Of a stretch of 64,000 nt of DNA, positions 27,961 through 37,013 are shown piece by piece. The first letter of the stretch is position 1. Each line of letters starts with the position of its first letter. The notes beneath the pieces were generated by a model. That model worked only from the letters and a program-made list of their open reading frames with translations. It was not told the origin of the DNA and made no database searches. This stretch comes from an uncultured Pseudomonadota bacterium (GTDB lineage Bacteria > Pseudomonadota > Gammaproteobacteria > Steroidobacterales > Steroidobacteraceae), in assembly GCA_903884105.1 (NCBI GenBank), contig CAISDJ010000029.1, positions 32,171 through 96,170 on the forward strand, in the 5' to 3' direction. The translations under genes were made by a program, and so were the position numbers.

Positions 27961-28211
27961 CAAAAGAGGGCGACATCGACAGCGAGCGGCAGGACGCAGC
28001 CCGACGCGGGCGGGCTCTCCTCTACACGGTGGGGGGTGCTCTGGCGGCGAGCGCCGTCCTGCTCGACCTTCTACCTGCGCTCGGGGCCTTTGCCTCGCCT
28101 CTGCGCGTCAGGGCCCTGGCCCTCGCGGGTGCCCTGTTCCTTGCGATAGGACGCTTGGGTACGCCAACGCTGCTCAGCGGCCTCGGCAAGCGAGGGCGGC
28201 GTCCCGGTTGA
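27957..28211 (+). CDS. Small two-helix membrane protein
   Basis: An 84-residue protein with an acidic/basic N-terminus and two hydrophobic helices (about residues 21-42 and 48-68), ending in a basic GKRGRRPG tail. No recognised domain. It is translationally coupled to the preceding secreted protein through ATGA. Convergent with the next gene. Confidence 0.5.
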   Translation: MTKEGDIDSERQDAARRGRALLYTVGGALAASAVLLDLLPALGAFASPLRVRALALAGALFLAIGRLGTPTLLSGLGKRGRRPG

Positions 28212-28240
28212 GTTCGCTGCCGGGCCTGTACCGCGACCCG

Positions 28241-29005
28241 CTATTTCATCTGCAGGCGGGTCCACCCGGCGTCAACGAGTTCGCCGCGCCAGGTGTAGCC
28301 CTGCAGGTCGATGCGGTATTCCCCGGGGCCGAACGCCGAGGAATTGAGCGCGATTCGCAGTTCCCGATTGGAGTCCGGGGAGATGCGACGAATCTGCATG
28401 ATGCGAGCTTCGCCTGCCTTTTCGATCGTCACCGAAAAGCTGTTGAAGTGCGCTTCCGTGACGTCGATTCTCAGTTCCAGCAGTTGCGGTGGGTCAGGCC
28501 AGGCCACGGTGACACCGGGTGCCGACTGTGGCCCCTGCGTGCCGAGAGCGAGCTTGTAACTCTGCACGCCAGAAGGGGGCTTCAGCCGCGCGGTTTCCGC
28601 CGAGGTGTTCATCAAGGCGAGCCGGTTCTCGAGCTTCTGTACTGCCATCAGGTGATAGGCAATCCCGGCGCCTGCCACGAGGACGGCCACGAGCAGGACC
28701 GCGAGCTGTTTGCCGCGCTCCGCCCTGCCTGATTCGGCTGGCGAGAGGTCGTCATCGATGGCATCACCCATCTCGACTGCCTCGCGCGTTGCGGTCGAGG
28801 GAATCGCCGGGAACATGCCGGTCTCGCCGTCCTCGAAAGGCCGCTTCGCCAGGCGCGTCTTGAGCCGCACCGGAATCGGCAGCTGCGCGAGGAATTCCGG
28901 ATGCTCGAGGCAATACTTCTCGAAGGCCCGGGCCTCGCGAACGAGCAGATCACCGGACAGGTATCGCTCGACGACTTCTCGTGACTCGATGTAGGCGCGA
29001 TCCAT
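28241..29005 (-). CDS. Single-pass membrane protein of unknown function
   Basis: A 254-residue protein with an anti-sigma-like plan but no zinc-finger cysteines. The N-terminal cytoplasmic part (SREVVERYLSGDLLVREARA) resembles the start of anti-sigma/FecR-type regulators. A transmembrane helix lies at about 99-118, followed by a short coiled coil and a periplasmic beta domain with PPQLLELRIDVTEAHFNSF and RELRIALNSSAFGPGEYRID. It stands opposite a DUF559 gene. A sensor or anti-sigma role is inference; no sigma-factor gene is adjacent. Confidence 0.5.
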   Translation of the reverse strand: MDRAYIESREVVERYLSGDLLVREARAFEKYCLEHPEFLAQLPIPVRLKTRLAKRPFEDGETGMFPAIPSTATREAVEMGDAIDDDLSPAESGRAERGKQLAVLLVAVLVAGAGIAYHLMAVQKLENRLALMNTSAETARLKPPSGVQSYKLALGTQGPQSAPGVTVAWPDPPQLLELRIDVTEAHFNSFSVTIEKAGEARIMQIRRISPDSNRELRIALNSSAFGPGEYRIDLQGYTWRGELVDAGWTRLQMK

Positions 29006-29111
29006 GTGGTCTACATTGCAGATGAGAGGGCTGCATTATGACGAATATCTGGCCGATTCGCAGAGATATGCAGCGTGCCTTCCAGGGCACGGTTCCTCTA
29101 GTCTCGCGGCC

Positions 29112-29450
29112 ATGTTCACCGGCGTATTCACGGATCGTACTCAGGCTCGTCTTGGGCCCGCACGGACTCCCGAACAGGTTCTGCAGCGGCTGCTGCAGGG
29201 GCGCAGCGTCCGGCCGCATCGATTCTTAAGACACGCACCCATCGGACCGTTCGTGGTGGACTACCTTTGTCCGGAAAAGGCGGTCGTCATAGAACTGATG
29301 ACCGATCATCGGGCCTTCCAGACCCAGGACGCCACCGATCGTGCGCTGATGCTTGAGCGGTTCGGTTATCGCGTGCTGCGCTTCTGGAACAAGGACATCA
29401 CCGACAGTCCGGATCTGGTGCTGCGGCAGATCCTGCAGGCGCTGGCCTGA
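29112..29450 (+). CDS. DUF559/Vsr-like nuclease-fold protein, altered active site
   Basis: A 112-residue DUF559-type protein (restriction-endonuclease-like fold). Family blocks RFLRHAPIGPFVVDYLCPEK and FGYRVLRFWNKDI are clear. The usual I-E-L-D-G-x-x-H motif reads IELMTDHR here (about residues 60-67), so the conserved Asp at 63 is Met and the Gly and His are displaced. That suggests reduced or lost nuclease activity. ATG 29112 fits the family N-terminus, although a longer in-frame start at 29004 exists. Confidence 0.75.
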   Translation: MFTGVFTDRTQARLGPARTPEQVLQRLLQGRSVRPHRFLRHAPIGPFVVDYLCPEKAVVIELMTDHRAFQTQDATDRALMLERFGYRVLRFWNKDITDSPDLVLRQILQALA

Positions 29451-29679
29451 CCGTCGCGCTGCCGTTGTCAGCGTCCGCATTGATCTGGCGCAGCTAGCAC
29501 GCCGAGTTGCTTTGCGCTGCAATACCAAAAAAATCATTCGTCGCCTAACCGGGAGGCCACTTCTGACCGCTATTATAGCTGCAAGGTCGGCACTCGCTTG
29601 AGTGTAGCCGGCACCGATCGCGACCGATGTCCATGCCGGACCGGGCGACTCCAATGCATCGACGCAACAGGGGACTTGT

Positions 29680-30423
29680 ATGACTCAGAAGCGGATTGCC
29701 TACGTAACGGGCGGAATGGGTGGTATCGGCACCGCGATCTGCAAGCAGCTGGCCAAGGCAGGACATACTGTGGTGGCAGGCTGCGGCCCCAACTCACCCC
29801 GCAAGGATCGCTGGATCGGCGAGATGAAGGATCAGGGATTCAACATCATCGCGTCCGAAGGCAACGTTGCCGATTGGGATTCCACGGTGGCTGCCTTCGA
29901 GAAAGTCATCAAGGAAGTCGGGCCGGTCGACATCCTCGTCAACAATGCGGGTATCACCCGTGATGGCGTGTTCCGCAAGATGAGCAAGGCCGACTGGGAG
30001 GCCGTCATCAACACCAACCTCAACAGCCTCTTCAACGTGACGAAACAGGTCATTGAAGGCATGGTCGAGCGCAACTGGGGCCGCATCATCAGCATCTCGT
30101 CGGTGAACGGCCAGAAGGGCCAGTTTGGACAGACGAACTATTCGACCGCCAAGGCGGGCATCCACGGTTTCACGATGGCGCTGGCGCAGGAAGTCGCGAG
30201 CAAGGGCGTCACGGTCAACACCGTCTCGCCGGGCTACATCGGCACCGACATGGTGAAGGCGATCCGTCCGGACGTGCTCGAGAAGATCATTGCGACGATT
30301 CCGGTCAAGCGGCTCGGCGAGCCGGAAGAGATCGGCTCCATTGTCACCTGGATTGCCTCGGACAATGCCGGCTTTGCCACCGGAGCGGACTTCTCGCTGA
30401 ATGGCGGCTTGCATATGGGCTAA
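29680..30423 (+). CDS. phaB: Acetoacetyl-CoA reductase
   Basis: PhaB (EC 1.1.1.36, 247 aa) reduces acetoacetyl-CoA to (R)-3-hydroxybutyryl-CoA with NADPH, the step before polyhydroxybutyrate polymerisation. SDR motifs are intact: YVTGGMGGIGTAI, NNAGITRD, catalytic Ser in ISISSVNGQKGQFGQ, and NYSTAKAG (Tyr and Lys). The GQFGQTNYSTAKAGIHGFTM region is characteristic of PhaB. phaA and phaC are not in the window. A 229-bp upstream gap contains TATTAT (29571-29576) as a possible -10, without a good -35. Confidence 0.93.
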   Translation: MTQKRIAYVTGGMGGIGTAICKQLAKAGHTVVAGCGPNSPRKDRWIGEMKDQGFNIIASEGNVADWDSTVAAFEKVIKEVGPVDILVNNAGITRDGVFRKMSKADWEAVINTNLNSLFNVTKQVIEGMVERNWGRIISISSVNGQKGQFGQTNYSTAKAGIHGFTMALAQEVASKGVTVNTVSPGYIGTDMVKAIRPDVLEKIIATIPVKRLGEPEEIGSIVTWIASDNAGFATGADFSLNGGLHMG

Positions 30424-30431
30424 GAGATAGA

Positions 30432-30453
30432 GGGAGCCGAGGAATCGGCTCCC
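30432..30453 (+). terminator. Hairpin after phaB
   Basis: GGGAGCCGA (30432-30440) pairs perfectly with TCGGCTCCC (30445-30453) around a GGAA tetraloop, 8 bases after the phaB stop. The T-run is weak (GAGTCTCGTTG), so termination efficiency is uncertain. Confidence 0.5.
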
Positions 30454-30491
30454 GAGTCTCGTTGCAGAGCGATCGGTCAGGAAGATCAGCA

Positions 30492-30508
30492 GGCCAACAG
30501 AGTTGGCC
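30492..30508. repeat. GGCCAAC-AGA-GTTGGCC palindrome
   Basis: A 7-bp perfect stem with a 3-base loop. The same core recurs at 51628-51642, and related CCAAC-n3-GTTGG cores occur at 44657-44669 and 47357-47369, so this is a short member of the interspersed repeat family described for 44.6-51.6 kb. Confidence 0.55.
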
Positions 30509-30582
30509 GGTTGTTTCCTGTCTTATTCCGTGTCCCCTCCTGCCGCACCGTCCCCTCGTCGCGCCGTCCGTCCCGACTTCAA

Positions 30583-31290
30583 TTGCACCGCTTCCTGCTC
30601 GCGCTGCTGATCACCGGCGGCCCGCTGTTCGAATGCCCCTCTACTGCCCCTGCAGCGAGCATCGCCGATGTCGGCAACGTGCCTGCGGTGTGGAAAGAGC
30701 AGCAGATCCGCTTCTACTTCGTGACCCCCGGTACCAGTTATTCCTGCAATGCCATCCAGACGAAGCTGCGGGCATTGTTGACGGATCTCGGCGCTGCCGA
30801 TGGCCTGAACGTCAATGTCCAGAGTTGCAGCGACGGGATTCGCAAGTCGGCACTGAATATGCGCTCGGGTGGACGCCAGGACGACTTCATGCTCGACGGT
30901 GCGTTGAGCCCGCTCGTGACCATCTCCATTCGCAGCCTTGCTCCCGAAACGCCCGACGCCGTTGCCGCCCTCAATGCGGACCGGGGCACTGCAGAACTCA
31001 AGGCACTGGTGCGCAATGAGGGCAGCCTCGATCCGGCGTATGCCAGCGCCGTCGCCGCGGAATGGAAGCCGGTGCGTCTCTCGGAGCGGACGCGATATCT
31101 GGATGCGTCCGATTGCGACCTGTTGCTGCAGGTCCATGCGCAGGTCTTTGCCAAGCTGGCCGTGCGCATAGTGAAGGACAGCGGGACGTGTCAACGCCGG
31201 AGCGTCAGTTTGCGACTGGGCTCCCCGAACCTGCGCGTCGAAGCCCTCGTGCCAGTCCGTCGCGACCCGACGATCAACACGACGGGCTGA
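30583..31290 (+). CDS. Secreted protein of unknown function
   Basis: A protein of about 235 residues with a signal peptide (LHRFLLALLITGGPLF, cleavage near PAAS). The mature part contains WKEQQIRFYFVTPGTSYSC, a helix NAIQTKLRALLTDLGA and later YLDASDCDLLLQVHAQVF, with four cysteines that could form disulfides. It resembles a group of exported proteins from related bacteria that I cannot name. The start is uncertain: TTG 30583 gives a clean signal peptide, TTG 30511 a longer one. It converges on korB with 4 bp between stops. Confidence 0.5.
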   Translation: MHRFLLALLITGGPLFECPSTAPAASIADVGNVPAVWKEQQIRFYFVTPGTSYSCNAIQTKLRALLTDLGAADGLNVNVQSCSDGIRKSALNMRSGGRQDDFMLDGALSPLVTISIRSLAPETPDAVAALNADRGTAELKALVRNEGSLDPAYASAVAAEWKPVRLSERTRYLDASDCDLLLQVHAQVFAKLAVRIVKDSGTCQRRSVSLRLGSPNLRVEALVPVRRDPTINTTG

Positions 31291-31294
31291 GTAA

Positions 31295-32350
31295 CTACCG
31301 GTATCGCTGCAGGATCTTCTGCAGGCCTGCGTTGCCTGGCGACAGCTTCTCGTAAGGCAGGCGATTCATTGGTGTCGCGACACTGCCCTGGACTTCGTGG
31401 AAGTCCGGGCTCTGCTCGTCGATGTAGATCAGCCCCGTCAGATATTCCCCCTGCGCCTGCTTCGTGCGGATGTACTCGAACGCCTTGCCTCGATCGGTCG
31501 GGTCGTACGACGGATCGAGCTTGCGCAGAACAACGTGACTGCCGTCGTGCAGGGTCACGGGAAGGGCCTCTCCCGGCGCGTAGTCCACCTTGATCTCGCT
31601 GCGCAGCGGCACGAAGTCGGTGTGCACCAGCTCGTCGTAGTGATCCCTGACGAACTGGTAGCTTTTGGTCGAGCCCTCGTGATCGTTGAAGGTGACGCAG
31701 GGCGACAGCACGTCCACCATCGCGAATCCCGGATGACTCAGGGCGGCCTGCAGCAGCGGCACCAGCTGTTCCTTGTCGCCGGAGAAGCTACGGGCGATGA
31801 ACGTGCAACCGAGGCTCAGCGCGGCGAGCGCCGGGTCAATGGGCGGCTGCTGATTGACCTCGCCCTTCTTGGCCTTGGTGCCGATATCGGCCGACGCCGA
31901 GAACTGGCCCTTGGTCAGTCCGTACACGCCGTTGTTCTCGCAGACATACAGCATGTTGATATTGCGGCGGATCGCATGGGCGAACTGGCCGAAGCCGATG
32001 GACAGTGAATCGCCATCCCCCGAGATGCCGACGTAGTGCAGGTCGCGGTTGGCGGCGATGGCGCCGGTCGCGATCGACGGCATGCGGCCATGGACGCCAT
32101 TGAAGCCATGCGCGCCACTCGCGAAGTAAGCCGTGGTCTTTGACGAGCAGCCGATGCCCGACAGCTTGACGATGTCCTGCGGCCTGAGCGACAGGCTCCA
32201 CACCGCCTCGATCAGCGCAGCCGTAATGGAGTCGTGCCCGCACCCTGCGCACAACGTCGACATGCCGCCTTCATAGTCGCGGCGCGTGAGTCCGAGTTCG
32301 TTGCGCGGCAGGCTGGGATGCGCAACCTTCGGTTTGGTCATGAAGCTCAT
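31295..32350 (-). CDS. korB: 2-oxoacid:acceptor oxidoreductase, beta subunit
   Basis: The TPP- and [4Fe-4S]-binding beta subunit (351 aa) of a 2-oxoglutarate-type ferredoxin oxidoreductase, which oxidatively decarboxylates 2-oxoacids to acyl-CoA. Cluster cysteines are in LCAGCGHDSI and SGIGCSSKT, with another in LSPCVTFNDHEGS. The TPP/Mg motif is GISGDGDSLSIG with NNGVYGLTKGQ. It is the last gene of the korC-korA-korB operon (minus strand), 9 bp after korA. The enzyme is oxygen-sensitive in most organisms. Confidence 0.93.
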   Translation of the reverse strand: MSFMTKPKVAHPSLPRNELGLTRRDYEGGMSTLCAGCGHDSITAALIEAVWSLSLRPQDIVKLSGIGCSSKTTAYFASGAHGFNGVHGRMPSIATGAIAANRDLHYVGISGDGDSLSIGFGQFAHAIRRNINMLYVCENNGVYGLTKGQFSASADIGTKAKKGEVNQQPPIDPALAALSLGCTFIARSFSGDKEQLVPLLQAALSHPGFAMVDVLSPCVTFNDHEGSTKSYQFVRDHYDELVHTDFVPLRSEIKVDYAPGEALPVTLHDGSHVVLRKLDPSYDPTDRGKAFEYIRTKQAQGEYLTGLIYIDEQSPDFHEVQGSVATPMNRLPYEKLSPGNAGLQKILQRYR

Positions 32351-32359
32351 GGCGGTTCC

Positions 32360-34228
32360 TCAGATCTTGCCGACCGTGGCGGAGCGGGGCGAAATGGAAT
32401 TGGCAAGCGATGTCAGCACGCCATCGACGATGCAGTCCGACGACATCGGCAGGCCGCTGTAATGCAGGATCGACTGGAGCTTGCGCTTCTCGACCGCCGT
32501 TTCCAGTGTGAGTAGTGACTTCAGTTGCGCATCGCGGTTCTGCTCAATGACGAACACCGTCTCGTGAGCCGCCAGAAACTCCTCCACTTCCGCACCGAAC
32601 GGGAACCCACGCACCCGCAGATAATCCGCATGGATGCCCCGCCGCGCCAGGATATCGAGCGCCTCCCGCACTGCGCCGTCGCAGCTGCCGAGGGACAGCA
32701 GGCCGAGTTCGCGGCCAATCGTGCCCATGGCCACCGCCTTCGGGACCAGCGCCTTCGCGGTCTCGAATTTGATCTTGAGCCGATCCACGACGATCTGGTA
32801 ATCCGTCGAGTCCTCCGTGTAGCCGCCGAACTGGTTGTGCCCCGATCCGCGGGTGAAGTACGCGCCCTTCGGATGGGTCCCGGGCAGCGTGCGGGCGGCA
32901 ACGCCGTCGCCATCCTTGTCGACGTAGCGATGGAACTTCGGCAACGCCTCGATCTCGTCGGCAGTCAGGACCTTGCCACGGTCCGGGCTCCAGCTGTCGT
33001 CCCACTTCAGGTCCTTTGCCATCCAGTCGTTCATGCCGATATCGAGATCGAGCATCACGAAGACCGGCGTCTGCAGCCGCTCGGCCAGGTCAAACGCCGT
33101 GGCGGCCATGTAGAAGGCCTCTTCGGGATTGGCCGGAAACAGCAGCACATGTCGGGTGTCGCCGTGCGACGCATAGGCGCACATCATCAGGTCGCACTGC
33201 TGGGTGCGGGTGGGCATCCCTGTGGATGGACCGACGCGCTGCACGTCGAAAATCACCGCCGGAATTTCGGTGTAATAGGCGAGCCCGATGAATTCGTTCA
33301 TCAGCGAGATGCCGGGCCCGCTCGTGGGCGTGAACGCCCGCGCCCCATTCCAGGAGGCGCCGACGACCATGCCGATGGCCGACAGCTCGTCTTCCGCCTG
33401 CATGATCACGTAGTTGTGCTTGCCGGTTTCAGGGTCCGCACGCAACTTGCCGCAGAAGTTCTTGAACGCATCCATCAGCGAAGTGGACGGGGTGATCGGG
33501 TACCACGCACCCACTGTCGCGCCGGCGAACACGCACCCGAGCCCTGCGGCAGTGTTGCCGTCGATCAGGATATGGCCCGCCGTCTTGTCCATGCGCTCCA
33601 GGCGGAACGGCAGGGGACACGGGAAATGCTCTTTCGCATGCGCATACCCCAAGTCGAATGCCTTGCTGTTCGAGTCGAGCAGCGCCGGCTTGGCGCCGTA
33701 GCTCTCCTTCAGCAGTGCGCGCACCACCTCCATGTCGATGTCGAGCAGCGCTGCCAGCACGCCTGCGTACATGATGTTCTTGAGCAGGATGCGGTTGCGG
33801 ACGCCGTTGAAATGCTCGTTGGCCAGTTTCGCGAGCGGCACACCGAGCACCGTAATGTCGTCACGCTGCAACAGGGTCGAGCGTGGCCAGGTGGAGTCGT
33901 AGAGCAGGTATCCGCCGGTGCTCAGCTCCTTGATGTCGCGCGAGTAGGTTTCTGCATTCATCGCGACCATCAGATCGACGCGGCCAGAACGAGCCACATA
34001 GCCCTCGCGGCTGACGCGGATCTCGTACCAGGTCGGCATGCCCTGGATGTTCGACGGGAAATAGTTCTTGCCCATCACGGGGACGCCCATCCGGAAGACG
34101 GACTTCATCATCAGCGTGTTGGCGCTGGCCGACCCGGTGCCGTTGACGTTCGCCAGCTTGATGACGAAGTCGTTGATGCCGGCCTTGCGGGCTTCCCTCA
34201 GGCTGTCTTGCGCTGCGGCTTCGACCAT
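32360..34228 (-). CDS. korA: 2-oxoacid:acceptor oxidoreductase, fused gamma-alpha subunit
   Basis: A 622-residue KorA in which the gamma domain (residues 1 to about 190; NVNGTGSASANTLMM) is fused before the alpha domains. The alpha part starts near GNTAAGLGCVFAGATVGAWY and contains YPITPSTSLMDA, the EDELSAIGMVVGASWNGARA block and TSGPGISLMNEFIG, typical of substrate- and CoA-binding. The ATG lies 31 bases inside the upstream gene. Fused gamma-alpha subunits paired with a separate beta are the 2-oxoglutarate/2-oxoacid (Kor/Oor) type rather than four-subunit pyruvate enzymes. Confidence 0.93.
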   Translation of the reverse strand: MVEAAAQDSLREARKAGINDFVIKLANVNGTGSASANTLMMKSVFRMGVPVMGKNYFPSNIQGMPTWYEIRVSREGYVARSGRVDLMVAMNAETYSRDIKELSTGGYLLYDSTWPRSTLLQRDDITVLGVPLAKLANEHFNGVRNRILLKNIMYAGVLAALLDIDMEVVRALLKESYGAKPALLDSNSKAFDLGYAHAKEHFPCPLPFRLERMDKTAGHILIDGNTAAGLGCVFAGATVGAWYPITPSTSLMDAFKNFCGKLRADPETGKHNYVIMQAEDELSAIGMVVGASWNGARAFTPTSGPGISLMNEFIGLAYYTEIPAVIFDVQRVGPSTGMPTRTQQCDLMMCAYASHGDTRHVLLFPANPEEAFYMAATAFDLAERLQTPVFVMLDLDIGMNDWMAKDLKWDDSWSPDRGKVLTADEIEALPKFHRYVDKDGDGVAARTLPGTHPKGAYFTRGSGHNQFGGYTEDSTDYQIVVDRLKIKFETAKALVPKAVAMGTIGRELGLLSLGSCDGAVREALDILARRGIHADYLRVRGFPFGAEVEEFLAAHETVFVIEQNRDAQLKSLLTLETAVEKRKLQSILHYSGLPMSSDCIVDGVLTSLANSISPRSATVGKI

Positions 34229-36006
34229 GGATTCTTACCGTCCGACGCGTGCGGAATGTTGATTGTTGATTTCTGCATGTCCCACGCCGCGGTCGGGCAG
34301 CGCTCGGCGCACAACCCGCAGTGCACGCACAGGTCCTCATCCTTCACCATGACGCGGCCGGTCATATTGAGTGCGGCAGAGACATAGAGTGGCTGGTTCT
34401 TGTTGGTGGCGGGGGCCTTGAGCCGTGGGCGGAGTTCTTCTTCGGTGCCGTTCGGGGTCATCGTCAGGCAGTCGACCGGACAGATGTCGATGCAGGCGTC
34501 GCACTCGATGCAGAGCTTGGCGTCGAAGACGGTCTGCACGTCGCAGTTCAGGCACCGCTGGACCTCGGCCTCGGCCTGCTCGGGCGTGAAGCCCAGCTCC
34601 ACTTCGATGTTCAGCTTCTTGAAGCGCTCCTTCAGGCTCACGTGCGGCATCAGGCGCCGCTCGACCGGGTTGTAGTCGTTCTTGTACGACCACTCGTGGA
34701 TGCCCATCTTGCGGCTCGAGAGCGTCACCATCGGGGGCGGTCGCTCCGCGACCGGCAGCCCCTGGCAGTACTGGTGGATCGAGATGGCTGCCTGATGGCC
34801 GTGTTCAACGGCCCAGATAATGTTCTTGGGGCCGAACGCCGCATCGCCACCGAAGAACACTTGCGGCAGCGTGGACTGGTGGGTGACCGGATCGACCTTG
34901 GGAACGTTCCACTTGTCGAACTCTATCCTCAAGTCCCGCTCGATCCACGGAAAGGCGTTTTCCTGGCCGATCGCCAGGATCACGTCGTCGCAGGAGATCA
35001 CCACCTCGCCCTTCACGCGCTCGCCGGTGATGCGGCCTTCCACGAGGTCGTACTCCATCTCTTCGAACAGCATTCCGGTGAGTTTGCCGCCCTGCGTGAC
35101 GAATGCCTTCGGCGCATGGTTCACGACGATCTCGACGTTTTCTTCTTCGGCGTCGTCCAGCTCCCATTCGGAAGCCTTGAAGAAGCCGCGCGGCTTGCGG
35201 GCCATGACCTTGACCGAGTTGGCGCCCATGCGCAGCGACGACCGGCAGCAATCCATGGCCGTGTTGCCGACGCCGATGATCAGGACCCGCGCACCAATGG
35301 TCTTGATGTGGTCGAATGCCACCGACTCGAGCCAGTCAATGCCGATGTGGATGCGGTCGGTGCCGTCCCGACCTGGAATCTTGAGGTCCTTGCCCTTGGG
35401 CGCGCCGCTGCCGATGAAGACGGCGTCGAACTCCCCCGACTTGAGCAGCGCATCCAGGCTGTTGACCGGCGTGCCGAGCTTGAGGTCGACGCCCATGTCG
35501 ATGATGTAGCGGATCTCGTCGTCGAGCACGCCCGCCGGCAGCCGGAACGACGGGATGTTGGTGCGCATCAGGCCGCCGGCCTGGCCCCATTTCTCGAAAA
35601 TCGTGACCTGGTACCCGAGCGGCATGAGGTCGTTGGCCACGGTCAGTGAAGCGGGACCGGCCCCGATGCACGCAATGCGTTTGCCGTTCTTTTCCGGCGG
35701 GGCCTGTGGCAGCAGGTGCTCGACCGCATCGCGATGGTCTGCGGCGACGCGCTTCAGCCGGCAGATCGCCACCGGTTCTGCTTCGACGCGCCCGCGGCGA
35801 CAAGCGGGTTCGCATGGCCGATCGCAGACACGGCCCAGGATGCCGGGAAAGACATTCGAGTCGCGATTGACGAGATAGGCTTCGGTGAAGCGGCCCATCG
35901 CAATGAGGCGGATGTATTCAGGGACATCCGTATGCGCCGGGCATGCCCACTGGCAATCAACAACCCGGTGGTAGTAGTCCGGGTTGCGAACATCGGTCGG
36001 TTCCAC
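34198..36006 (-). CDS. GltD-like FAD/NAD(P) oxidoreductase with C-terminal 2[4Fe-4S] ferredoxin
   Basis: A 602-residue electron-transfer subunit. Order: N-terminal cluster domain (CQWACPAHTDVPEYI; GRVCDRPCEPACRRG), FAD site CIGAGPASLTVANDL, NAD(P) site VLIIGVGNTAMDCC, FAD-binding VFFGGDAAFGP, then two ferredoxin clusters CIECDACIDICPVDC and CVHCGLCAERCPTAAW. It resembles the small subunit of glutamate synthase and probably passes electrons between KorAB and NAD(P). GTG start, first gene of the operon. The arrangement recalls three-subunit 2-oxoglutarate:NADP oxidoreductases of aromatic-degrading betaproteobacteria (recalled, not searched). Confidence 0.85.
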   Translation of the reverse strand: MEPTDVRNPDYYHRVVDCQWACPAHTDVPEYIRLIAMGRFTEAYLVNRDSNVFPGILGRVCDRPCEPACRRGRVEAEPVAICRLKRVAADHRDAVEHLLPQAPPEKNGKRIACIGAGPASLTVANDLMPLGYQVTIFEKWGQAGGLMRTNIPSFRLPAGVLDDEIRYIIDMGVDLKLGTPVNSLDALLKSGEFDAVFIGSGAPKGKDLKIPGRDGTDRIHIGIDWLESVAFDHIKTIGARVLIIGVGNTAMDCCRSSLRMGANSVKVMARKPRGFFKASEWELDDAEEENVEIVVNHAPKAFVTQGGKLTGMLFEEMEYDLVEGRITGERVKGEVVISCDDVILAIGQENAFPWIERDLRIEFDKWNVPKVDPVTHQSTLPQVFFGGDAAFGPKNIIWAVEHGHQAAISIHQYCQGLPVAERPPPMVTLSSRKMGIHEWSYKNDYNPVERRLMPHVSLKERFKKLNIEVELGFTPEQAEAEVQRCLNCDVQTVFDAKLCIECDACIDICPVDCLTMTPNGTEEELRPRLKAPATNKNQPLYVSAALNMTGRVMVKDEDLCVHCGLCAERCPTAAWDMQKSTINIPHASDGKNPWSKPQRKTA

Positions 36007-36218
36007 GTGTGCGTGGCCTTATTGTAAGGCCCTCACTCGATCATCCCCACCGTACTCAACCTTGAAGCGTGGGTGAAGACCGGCAAAGGCAAACCCCCCT
36101 GGCTGAACGCCTGCTGCACACTATTGCACGCAACAAGCTCAGACGCAGACTAGCGGGGTTTGCGCGGCAAACGCAAGAGAGGAAAGCCGAAGGGCCTATC
36201 GCACCTGCAGCAACGGAA

Positions 36219-37013
36219 TCAGCCGAACCGGTACGAGGCCATCGCGACTTCCATGACGTTGTCGAGAAAATCACGGCGACCCAGGTCATCCCCTGCAGCC
36301 CCCGCTGCAACCATCAGCGGAATCAGGTGATCCTCGCGGGGATGTGAAGAGCGGGCCGCGGGTGCCTGCTCCCAGGCCAGCAAACGCGAGTTCCGGGTCG
36401 CCACGCTGGTCTCGGACACAGCGCTCGTCAGCCACTGCTCGAACGCTTGCGACGCCGGTCCACCGCCACCGCGGAAGCCGCGCATGTTGTGGTAGCTGAG
36501 GCCGCTGCCGACGATCAGGATGCCCTCGTCACGCAGCGGCTGCAGCGCGATGCCCGCGAGCAGATGGTCCTTTGGATCCAGCGAATGCTTGATCGAGAGC
36601 TGGACGACGGGAATCGTTGCCTGCGGATACATCAAATAGAGCGGCACGAAGGTGCCGTGGTCGAAGCCACGCGTTGCATCGGTCTCGCAGCGGATGCCGG
36701 CGGCAGACAGCAACTGCTTGACCCGTTCCGCGATTGCGGGCGAACCCGGCGCGGGGTACTTGACGTGATAGGTGTGCTCCGGAAAGCCGGAGTAGTCGTA
36801 CACCATCGGTGGCAGCGCAGACGTGCCCACCGTGAATTCGGCCGCTTCCCAGTGTCCCGTGACTGACAGGATGGCCTTCGGCACGGCAGGCAGTGTCTGC
36901 GGCAGCCGAGCCAGCCACCCTGCCGAACCGGCGAACATCGCCCGCATCTCGTCGATCCACGGCCAGGGGCCACCGCCATGCGAAATGAAGAGGGTAGGGA
37001 GTCGGTTGTTCAT
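36219..37013 (-). CDS. ygiD: Extradiol dioxygenase, LigB/YgiD (DOPA dioxygenase-like) family
   Basis: A 264-residue class III extradiol dioxygenase like YgiD, a zinc/iron enzyme that opens catechol rings such as L-DOPA. The metal-site motifs are LFISHGGGPW (His about 12), ILSVTGHWE, TRGFDHGTFVPLYLMYP and SGLSYHNMRGF. The start overlaps the stop of the CHAT-hydrolase gene by ATGA (37010-37013), so it is the third gene of the oxyR operon. A 212-bp gap follows to the kor operon, with no gene visible. Confidence 0.88.
   Translation of the reverse strand: MNNRLPTLFISHGGGPWPWIDEMRAMFAGSAGWLARLPQTLPAVPKAILSVTGHWEAAEFTVGTSALPPMVYDYSGFPEHTYHVKYPAPGSPAIAERVKQLLSAAGIRCETDATRGFDHGTFVPLYLMYPQATIPVVQLSIKHSLDPKDHLLAGIALQPLRDEGILIVGSGLSYHNMRGFRGGGGPASQAFEQWLTSAVSETSVATRNSRLLAWEQAPAARSSHPREDHLIPLMVAAGAAGDDLGRRDFLDNVMEVAMASYRFG

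Noticed and set aside
32525..35649. Long plus-strand open frames opposite korA and the GltD-like gene
   Set aside because: Antisense shadows; the minus-strand products carry complete catalytic and cluster motifs.
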